Source of the DNA: a virus
IMG/VR virus record: IMGVR_UViG_3300025646_000500
Location: 1-20,221 of that record
Direction: 5' to 3' (one strand)
Length of the DNA stretch: 20,221 nucleotides
This document shows positions 13,760 through 20,221 of this stretch, one piece after another; position 1 is the stretch's first letter; every line of letters begins with the position of its first letter. Below the pieces are notes generated by a model, which saw only the letters and a list, made by a program, of their open reading frames with translations, was not told where the DNA came from and did no database searches. The translations under genes were made by a program, and so were the position numbers.

Positions 13760-14874
13760 GACTTTTAGGCAGTCCGTACTTAACACAAAAGAGGGTAGCA
13801 AGGGCACAAACTAATAATGCAAGTGTAATACAAATGCGTATGACCGTAACTATTGACGCGGTTGATTATGTATTTGAGCAACTACCAGATATTGGAACGA
13901 GCAACCTATTCACGTTTGAATTGAATAGCTTTTTACGGAACTTTGTAGTAAGCAGTTTAAAAACTTTAAGCTCGGGTAGTGTTGCAAGTGGTAACACAAC
14001 TTTGTTCACGTACGTTTTTGTTGGCTTAGACGTTAACAACGATGTTATAAGCGGGGAAACGTCCGCAAGTGGCACAAACGTAGTAATGAATTACAGCAGT
14101 GATGATTTAAACCCTATTGATATTGCCGATTATCTGAACTCGAATACAGGTATAGCAACCAACTTGCTTTTAACAGACTTTTTAAACCCAAGAAAGGTAA
14201 TATTAAATAGTTACGTAGCTTTAAGTAGCTTTAGGACTGGCGACACTCAAAGGTGGTGCGTAGTATTTACAGACGCAACGGATAGTATAGTGTCAGACGC
14301 TGAGGTTTTGCCTGTGTTTGACGGTACATTGGGGAGTGACATAAACTACGGAAGCACGTTAATACAACAATTTGATGAGCCAACAGCAACGAAAATGAGT
14401 ATATTTATTGCTGATACAGGCGGTTCGGGGTTTAGTCGTACGCTTAGGAGTAGGATTTACACCTTTGAAAAAGTTGCAGAACCGTGCCAATATGTAGAAG
14501 TATTATGGATTAACCAATTTGGAGCAATGGAAATTACATTGTTTAATTCCAATTTTGCATTTGGAACGCAAATAAATAAAAAATCATTTGAGAAAGTAAG
14601 ACCAGTTAACCCTACTTCATACGATAGAGGGCAAAATAATTACATGGTTGAGAGTGTTAAGCGCTTTACCATTTGGAGCGACTACGAAAAAATGGAAGAT
14701 ATAGAGAAGCTGAACTACATTTCAGTAAGTCCGCAAGTTGCTGTTAGAATTGGAACGCAAATAATTCCTGTAATTGTTGAAAATGCAACGACTGAAGATT
14801 ATAATTACCATGAGCCTATAAACCGAGTTACTTTCAATATGGTAATGGCAAACAAACGTATAAATGTTGTATAA
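13741..14874 (+). CDS. Tail structural protein, beta-rich, unknown family
   Basis: A 377-residue protein without a motif I can name with certainty. It is rich in Ser, Thr, Asn and Val with short alternating hydrophobic strands throughout, as in multi-beta-sandwich virion proteins. The segment YVEVLWINQFGAMEITLFNSNF (roughly residues 257-278) resembles a stretch seen in Bacteroidota phage structural proteins. Only two cysteines and no signal peptide or membrane segment are present. It lies between the gp10-like neck gene (19-base overlap) and the large tail protein (one-base TAATG overlap), so a virion role, perhaps at the tail or baseplate, is likely. It could alternatively be part of the host-recognition device. 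Confidence 0.62.
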   Translation: MATTNLGLLGSPYLTQKRVARAQTNNASVIQMRMTVTIDAVDYVFEQLPDIGTSNLFTFELNSFLRNFVVSSLKTLSSGSVASGNTTLFTYVFVGLDVNNDVISGETSASGTNVVMNYSSDDLNPIDIADYLNSNTGIATNLLLTDFLNPRKVILNSYVALSSFRTGDTQRWCVVFTDATDSIVSDAEVLPVFDGTLGSDINYGSTLIQQFDEPTATKMSIFIADTGGSGFSRTLRSRIYTFEKVAEPCQYVEVLWINQFGAMEITLFNSNFAFGTQINKKSFEKVRPVNPTSYDRGQNNYMVESVKRFTIWSDYEKMEDIEKLNYISVSPQVAVRIGTQIIPVIVENATTEDYNYHEPINRVTFNMVMANKRINVV

Positions 14875-17099
14875 TGGAAGATTTACAGATATACATAGTA
14901 GGTAAAGGGTACTTAGATTTACTAGATTTTACCGACTTCCCGTTGGTACTTAAAAAAAGTATTGCTAATATTAGCGATGTGACAGCCCGGGAAAGTGACT
15001 TCAGCTACGATTTTGAAATACCAAACAATGCGAATAATAACAGCATTTTATTTGGTATGGAATACGTAAGTTATGCGGACAAATCTATATTAGGTAAGCA
15101 AGAAGCGGTTATCGTTTTAAACGGTGCTGAGTATCAACGTGGATTTGTAGAGGTTCGCGCGTCTAGGTACATGGATAAATACGTGTGTAACTTTTTCGGT
15201 GGGAATGCTGAATGGATTGAAGAGGGTGCAAATATTTTGGTTAAAGATTTGGATTGGAAAAACGACACGCAGAACTTTACGCAGTCGGGTATTACAACGG
15301 TTAACACTTCGGGACGTTCAATTAATGATATATTTTACCCATTTGTTGACAGGAACACCGCAAACGATATAGGCACGTATCGACCTGTATTTTATTTGCG
15401 TAATTTATTTGAGTTGTTTTTTAGTGGCATTGGTTATAGTATAGATAGCGACTTTTTAAGTAGTAAATTTGTTAATGGTTCAGGCAACAACAACGGTTTA
15501 GCAGTTGATTTAGGCGTTAACTTTGAGTTTGATGAAAGCGATATAGTTGATACTATTGCGAACTATTCGGGCGACAATGCGGACGCTGTTAATTATTTTT
15601 TAGCGTGGATATTTCAAGGAGCAACGCCGATAGCGGTACAAACGATTAGAAATATTACACCGTTTTACACGATTGAGAATAGTGATGACTTTAGTTTGTT
15701 CGACCCTTTAGTAGGTTATACAGTGCCAAAAACGGGTTTTTATCAATTTACCTTTGACTTTTCGCAATCTTTATGGTCGTTATATTATGGAGCTACATTT
15801 GACCCTAGAGGTTTAAGCCCCTATATCGAACTACAATTAAAGCGAGGGACTGAAGTTGTTGCATTTACAGATATTAACGACGAGGTACAACCGCAAGGTA
15901 AGAATGTAAATTTGAGCGTGTTTTTAAATATTGGAGATGTAATTACCTTTACAATTAGGGAACGCAATCAAATGTTAAACCCCGCTGAAGCTTTTGTAAA
16001 TCGTAAATATAAGATACAACCGCGTAACAACACTTTCAACATCCAATTTAAAGCTAAAATAGAACTAGGCGATACCTACGCAATTAGCCAAGTAGTGCCT
16101 AAGGATATGAAAGCAATCGACTTAATTAGCGACTTTAAATTTTTGTTTAACCTTTACTTTGATGCCGATATTAAACGCAAGGTAGTGAAGATTGAGCCTC
16201 GCAATAGTTGGGTGGATGTAGATAGCGCAGAAGTAGACGGATATTATCAAAGTGTTGGTTTAGCTAGTAATTGGACTGATTTAATAGATTATACAAATCC
16301 GCCCGAGATATTTAACGAGCTAAATTACAATCGGGATTTAAAGTTAAGATATAAAGCCGATGCAGATGATAAGTGGTTACTACAATGGGAAAAAAACAAC
16401 AATAGAACTTATGCGCAATACATCCATAATTTAGGCACTAGGTTCCCGAATGGGGAAACTATACTTGAAACAAAAATAATAGCACCAACCATACAAGGGC
16501 GTACGAGCAATGTAGTTACTTCAATAGTGCGCCAAGAGTACGCGCCTTTAATTGGAGTTGATACAGACCAGCCAAGTCCGAATAACAGATATGCGCCACG
16601 TATTGGGTGGATAGTGAACAGCAGTTTTGTAATGGAAGCATTTGACGACTTAGTAGTGTTTGCCGATAGTAGTAAGCTAACATTTAACGGCACTAACGGA
16701 CTATTTGAGAGGTTTTGGAGTAAGAATATACGCAATTTAATTAATGCCGTGGTGGTTAAATGTAAGGTGCGGTTAACAAAGTATGAGATTAAAACTTTTG
16801 ACTTTAGCAAACCTGTTTATATTGCATTACCGCAACAATTAGCGGGATATTACGCGGTGCAAAGTATTGAAGCAAACTTATTAGATGATGATTTGGTAAA
16901 TGTGGAGTTGCTAACTTACAAAGATTATGCACCTTTGACCGTTGATCCGAGCCAACGAACTAATATAAATGCAAACACGCAAAACCAACAGAACCAACCC
17001 GCAAGATTTGTTTTGTTTGAAGACGATACAACAGGGCAATTAATCAACGTGCTTGATGTGGACGATAATGGAAACTTTATTAATTTAATATACGAATAG
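14874..17099 (+). CDS. Large tail structural protein, probable distal tail or baseplate hub
   Basis: A 741-residue beta-rich protein. The start region includes LVLKKSIANISDVTARESDFSYDFEIPNNANNN, a pattern (S-D-x-x-x-R-x-S-D-F-S-Y-D-F-E-I-P) I associate with large tail proteins in Bacteroidota phages that replace the usual distal tail or hub proteins. The middle is Asn/Tyr/Phe-rich, with QFTFDFSQS-like strands, and the C-terminus has an Asn/Gln-rich linker (about residues 690-710) before a final small domain. No peptidase or glycosidase motif is visible. It lies between another structural gene and the tape measure gene, two bases upstream of the latter. A virion role is clear from context; the precise part is inferred. 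Confidence 0.65.
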   Translation: MEDLQIYIVGKGYLDLLDFTDFPLVLKKSIANISDVTARESDFSYDFEIPNNANNNSILFGMEYVSYADKSILGKQEAVIVLNGAEYQRGFVEVRASRYMDKYVCNFFGGNAEWIEEGANILVKDLDWKNDTQNFTQSGITTVNTSGRSINDIFYPFVDRNTANDIGTYRPVFYLRNLFELFFSGIGYSIDSDFLSSKFVNGSGNNNGLAVDLGVNFEFDESDIVDTIANYSGDNADAVNYFLAWIFQGATPIAVQTIRNITPFYTIENSDDFSLFDPLVGYTVPKTGFYQFTFDFSQSLWSLYYGATFDPRGLSPYIELQLKRGTEVVAFTDINDEVQPQGKNVNLSVFLNIGDVITFTIRERNQMLNPAEAFVNRKYKIQPRNNTFNIQFKAKIELGDTYAISQVVPKDMKAIDLISDFKFLFNLYFDADIKRKVVKIEPRNSWVDVDSAEVDGYYQSVGLASNWTDLIDYTNPPEIFNELNYNRDLKLRYKADADDKWLLQWEKNNNRTYAQYIHNLGTRFPNGETILETKIIAPTIQGRTSNVVTSIVRQEYAPLIGVDTDQPSPNNRYAPRIGWIVNSSFVMEAFDDLVVFADSSKLTFNGTNGLFERFWSKNIRNLINAVVVKCKVRLTKYEIKTFDFSKPVYIALPQQLAGYYAVQSIEANLLDDDLVNVELLTYKDYAPLTVDPSQRTNINANTQNQQNQPARFVLFEDDTTGQLINVLDVDDNGNFINLIYE

Positions 17100-17101
17100 A
17101 A

Positions 17102-19858
17102 ATGGCTGAAGAATTAATTTACAAACTAAACTTTGAGGGTGCTGATGACGCAACTAAAAACTTAGCGAAACTTAAAAAGGAGTTAGCGGACTTGACCGCA
17201 AAACAAAAGGAAAATAAGGAAGCTTTAAAGCTAGGTACTATTTCGCAAGAGGAATATTACGAAAGTCAGGTTAAGTTAGAAGCTGAAACTAAATCGTTAA
17301 AGGAAGCAACGCGCCAAGCAGAAACGGCATACATGGCAAACGCTAAGGCGTCGGCTGGTGCTGGTATGAGTATAAAGCAACTTAGCGCTGAATTATCCAA
17401 GAATAAACAAGCTTATCAAAATTTAAGTAAAGAGGAACGCGAAAATGATGCAATAGGGGGCGAATTATTACGTACTATCCAAGAGCAAGACAAAGAGTAT
17501 AAAGAGTTACAAGTTAGTATAGGTAATACCCAAGTAATGGTGGGTAGTTATTCAGACGCAATACAATCAAGTTTGCCGTTAATGGGGAGCTTTGGCGGAC
17601 AAATACAGTCTATTATAGGCACATTGGGACAAGTTAAAGAGGCTTTTTCTAAAATAGGTGCGGTTGTCGGTAATCAAAGAACCGTTGTGCAAGGGTTTGG
17701 GAAATCAACGCAATCTACAAGCAACGATATTAATGGGATGTCCGCAAGTATCGGAAATGCAACCGCCTCTACTATTGGGTATAGTCAAGCGCAGAACATA
17801 AGTAACAGTGCTACGCAAGAAGCGACTGCTTCAACAATAGGGTTTCAGAGAGCAACTCAATCCGCTACTGCTTCAACTAAAGCCCAAGCGGTCGCAACAA
17901 ATGTTAGTTCAAAATCGTTAAAACTGCTTAGAATTGCCCTAATTAGTACAGGAATTGGTGCGATAGTGGTGGCTTTAGGTAGTTTAATTGGTGCATTTGC
18001 TAGTACTCAAAGAGGAGCGGACGCAATAGCTAGGGCACTTGGTCCCGTTAAAGAAATTTTTGCGGTGTTCGTGGGTTTCCTACAAGATAAAGCATTGGCA
18101 ATATTCGACCGCTTAAAGGAAGCAATCAACAATCCTAAACAAGCGTTTGTGGATTTATTAGGATTTGTAAAAGATGTTGTAATAAACCGATTTAAAGGGT
18201 TACAAATGTTTTTTGAGGGGTGGGGCAATAACTTTGTGGGTTCGTGGCAAACTTTAGGACTGAAACTAAAAAAGGTTTTAAACAACGTGCCTATAATTGG
18301 AGCGGGTTTAGGTAAAGACGCACTTGCAAAGTTGGATAAAGATATTGCAAGGGCTGAGAAAAAGGTTACAGACGGAGCGCAAAAGATGAAGAAAGGTTTA
18401 GCCCAAGCAACAGGAATGGATGTAATTGCTGAGGGCTTTAATAAGGCGGGGAAGGCAATGGATGAAGCTAGTAAGAGAGCGCAAAGAATGCAAGATATAT
18501 TGGTGGCTATCCGTAAAAGTGAAATTACTTTAAATAGGGATTTGGAGCGTAATAGACGCAAAATGGAGGAGCAAAAGTTAATCTTAGAAAATCAGTTGTT
18601 ACCAATCGAGGAAAGAAATAAGGCGGGTAAAGAATATATGCGTTTGTTGGATGAAAATGTAAAACGTGAAAGTGATATAAGCAAAATGAAGTTAGAACAC
18701 GCACGTTTAAGTATGGAAGCCAACGATACAGATGATGAACAAAAAAAGGCTTATTATGATATGGTTGCAGAAAACGAGCGTATGTTGGCAGAAGCAACAG
18801 GACGACGCATTGAAGTACAAAACAAATTAAATGACTTTCAAAAACAAGCTATTGCAGATGTAAAAAAACAAGAAGAAGAACGTTTAAAAGCACAAGCAGA
18901 AGCCGAAAAGGAAGCGCAAAAAACAGCTTTAGAAAATCAAAAACAAGCATTGCAAGAGCGCATTGCCTTAGAAGAATTTGAATTTAAGAAAAAGCAAATT
19001 TTATTTGGTGGCACCCAACAGGAAGAATACGAGATGGAAGTGGCGCACCAAAAAACAATGCTTGATTTGAAATTGGAATATGCTAAAATCGCTGGGGATA
19101 GTGAGGTAGAAGTTAAGCGCGAAACTGATTTGGCTATATTGGAATTGGAAAAACAAAGGGTAGATAAATTAAAGGAAGATGAAAAAGAGCGACAAGAATA
19201 TCAACTAGGGTTAAAAGCGGAACAAGCTAAAAAACAACAAGAGCAAGTAGATGCAGCGCAAAAGGTAGGCGATGAATTATTTAAAAATGAGGTGCGTAGA
19301 ATTGAAGCAACACAAAAGCGTGAAATTGACAGCCTTACATTAAGAAGACAAGCGGGGGAAATTAGCCAAGAGGAATACGAAAAGAAAAGACTAGAGATTG
19401 AAAAGAAAGCGTTTAAGGAAAAGCAAAATTTAGATGTCAAACAAGTATTAATTAACGCGGTTGTAGGTGCTAGTAAATTGATTAGTCAGTTGGGTATTGG
19501 TGCAATTCCCGCATTAGTTGCTTTAGCTGCCCAAACAGCTGGACAAGTGGCGAATATCAAAGCGCAGAAGTTTAGATTTGGCGGTAACGTTGGCGGTAAA
19601 TTACACTCACAAGGTGGGACAATGATTGAAGCGGAAAAAGGCGAGGCAGTTATCATGCGAGAGGCAGTAAACCCAATTACAGCTCCAATATTATCGGCTA
19701 TTAATACGGCTTACGGGGGCAACCCAATCGAAGCAATAGGACAAAAAAACGCCCCAATGCAAATGCAACCGCAAAGAATTGAAGTCGTGAATGTTGCAAC
19801 TGAAACAACAAATATTTCAAATCGTGTAAAAAATTTACAAAATGCAAGGCGGATATAA
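17102..19858 (+). CDS. Tape measure protein
   Basis: At 918 residues this is the longest gene in the window. The N-terminus (about 3-130) is Lys/Glu/Gln coiled coil with a G-x-ISQEEY repeat motif; a Ser/Thr/Ala/Gln-rich linker with repeated ATAST units follows at about 200-270. A hydrophobic Gly-rich segment (about 273-303, LLRIALISTGIGAIVVALGS-type) is a likely membrane-inserting helix. A long coiled coil fills about 470-800. The end has a second hydrophobic helix and RFGGNVGGKLHSQGG, then EAEKGEAVIMREA, the G-G-x-x-H-x-x-GG-x-x-x-x-x-x-GE-x-x-I signature often found at tape measure C-termini. The protein should set tail length and help DNA enter the host. By the usual scaling, a tail above 100 nm would be expected. 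Confidence 0.92.
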   Translation: MAEELIYKLNFEGADDATKNLAKLKKELADLTAKQKENKEALKLGTISQEEYYESQVKLEAETKSLKEATRQAETAYMANAKASAGAGMSIKQLSAELSKNKQAYQNLSKEERENDAIGGELLRTIQEQDKEYKELQVSIGNTQVMVGSYSDAIQSSLPLMGSFGGQIQSIIGTLGQVKEAFSKIGAVVGNQRTVVQGFGKSTQSTSNDINGMSASIGNATASTIGYSQAQNISNSATQEATASTIGFQRATQSATASTKAQAVATNVSSKSLKLLRIALISTGIGAIVVALGSLIGAFASTQRGADAIARALGPVKEIFAVFVGFLQDKALAIFDRLKEAINNPKQAFVDLLGFVKDVVINRFKGLQMFFEGWGNNFVGSWQTLGLKLKKVLNNVPIIGAGLGKDALAKLDKDIARAEKKVTDGAQKMKKGLAQATGMDVIAEGFNKAGKAMDEASKRAQRMQDILVAIRKSEITLNRDLERNRRKMEEQKLILENQLLPIEERNKAGKEYMRLLDENVKRESDISKMKLEHARLSMEANDTDDEQKKAYYDMVAENERMLAEATGRRIEVQNKLNDFQKQAIADVKKQEEERLKAQAEAEKEAQKTALENQKQALQERIALEEFEFKKKQILFGGTQQEEYEMEVAHQKTMLDLKLEYAKIAGDSEVEVKRETDLAILELEKQRVDKLKEDEKERQEYQLGLKAEQAKKQQEQVDAAQKVGDELFKNEVRRIEATQKREIDSLTLRRQAGEISQEEYEKKRLEIEKKAFKEKQNLDVKQVLINAVVGASKLISQLGIGAIPALVALAAQTAGQVANIKAQKFRFGGNVGGKLHSQGGTMIEAEKGEAVIMREAVNPITAPILSAINTAYGGNPIEAIGQKNAPMQMQPQRIEVVNVATETTNISNRVKNLQNARRI

Positions 19859-19869
19859 GTAAAATTTAT

Positions 19870-19877
19870 TAACTTTG
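19870..19877 (+). promoter_or_regulatory. Bacteroidota-type -7 promoter box (TAACTTTG)
   Basis: TAACTTTG lies 12 bases after the tape measure stop and 29 bases before the ATG at 19907, leaving an A-rich leader of about 25 bases. Such a leader is the preferred initiation context in Bacteroidota. No clear TTG at -33 is seen. Confidence 0.58.
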
Positions 19878-19906
19878 AAAAAATATAAACTAAAACTAAA
19901 AAAATT

Positions 19907-20221
19907 ATGAGTTGTGCAATAACTTCTAACTTATCGGTAACTTGTGCCGACGAAACTGCAAACGGTGGTTTGTCAAGAATTTTTATGGTAGCAGATAAAC
20001 AAGTGGCGTCTGTTACATTTGGCGTTTCTCCAGCGCATACTATTACAGGAATTACAACCGTTGATAGTGCTAAATTTGTGGAGTACATGGGTAGATTTGA
20101 AACTAAATCTATTGCTACTGAGGCAAACAAAGATAACGGAGGTGTAAGATACACTCACACTATCGAGTTGTTTATCCCTAAATTAAACAAAACTAAAGCC
20201 GAAGTATTAGCGCAGTTAGAC
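19907..20221 (+). CDS. Phage structural protein, possible major tail (tube) protein; 3' end outside window
   Basis: A frame opens with ATG at 19907 and runs to the window edge (105 codons, no stop). It begins MSCAITSNLSVTCADETANGG, followed by short beta strands (LSRIFMVADKQVASVTF), then FVEYMGRFETKSIATEANKD and GVRYTHTIELFIPKLNK. The opening with two nearby cysteines, a GG segment and a later T-H-T-I-E-L-x-I-P-K-L pattern resembles abundant structural proteins of Bacteroidota phages that I would place as tail tube proteins. A dedicated promoter box and strong leader fit high expression. Lying after the tape measure gene is unusual for a tail tube gene. The function is inferred; the C-terminus is not visible. 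Confidence 0.6.
   Translation, partial: MSCAITSNLSVTCADETANGGLSRIFMVADKQVASVTFGVSPAHTITGITTVDSAKFVEYMGRFETKSIATEANKDNGGVRYTHTIELFIPKLNKTKAEVLAQLD

Noticed and set aside
16409-16810. 133-residue frame on the minus strand
   Set aside because: It is inside the large tail protein gene and shows no start context or recognisable motif.
18007-18561. 184-residue frame on the minus strand
   Set aside because: It lies wholly within the tape measure gene, and its Ser/Phe/Leu-rich composition is typical of the complement of Lys/Glu coiled-coil coding sequence.
19711-20154. 147-residue frame on the minus strand
   Set aside because: It crosses the end of the tape measure gene, the promoter gap and the start of the next gene, all well supported on the + strand, and its composition is that of antisense translation.
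1-20221. CRISPR array, insertion sequence, integrase or attachment site
   Set aside because: No regularly spaced direct repeats, transposase or recombinase motifs, or flanking att-like duplications were seen on either strand.

Overview
The window is a stretch of a tailed double-stranded DNA phage or prophage from a Bacteroidota host, most likely a member of the Flavobacteriia. Three signs point there: the sequence is AT-rich; starts are preceded by A-rich stretches rather than Shine-Dalgarno motifs; and intergenic gaps carry TAnnTTTG boxes, the -7 element of Bacteroidota promoters. All supported genes are on the + strand and are packed with short overlaps. No integrase, lysis gene or attachment site is visible, so lysogeny cannot be judged. 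HK97-type head genes plus a long tape measure protein suggest siphovirus morphology.

Region 1 (1-4151) is a replication/recombination operon. It holds the last codons of a gene with an SSB-like acidic tail, a DEAD/DEAH helicase with a zinc ribbon, a VRR-NUC nuclease, an ERF-type single-strand annealing protein, an unknown protein, a PD-(D/E)XK YqaJ/lambda-exonuclease-like nuclease, a DUF3127 SSB-like protein and a small HTH protein. It closes with an intrinsic terminator. The nuclease and ERF protein form a plausible exonuclease/annealase pair.

Region 2 (4167-5810) starts at a new promoter. It encodes a short coiled-coil protein, a ParB-like domain protein and a GNAT-fold protein resembling Mom, the phage Mu adenine-modification enzyme. 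A degenerate tRNA-like element with its own promoter box follows.

Region 3 (5821-11192) is packaging and head: small terminase, two small unknown genes, large terminase, then (after another promoter) portal, prohead protease and major capsid protein, closed by a strong terminator.

Region 4 (11199-20221) is an unusual connector/tail module. It contains a glycosyltransferase-like protein with an extra C-terminal domain, a gene that appears to be expressed through a -1 shift at a run of nine T (probable tail assembly chaperone type), two head-tail/tail completion proteins, two large tail structural proteins, the tape measure protein, and the start of a promoter-led structural gene cut by the window edge.

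The points most worth following are the T9 frameshift, the Mom-like/ParB-like pair, the glycosyltransferase fusion in the virion module and the tRNA-like element just upstream of the terminase. There is no gene-free stretch longer than 300 bases.
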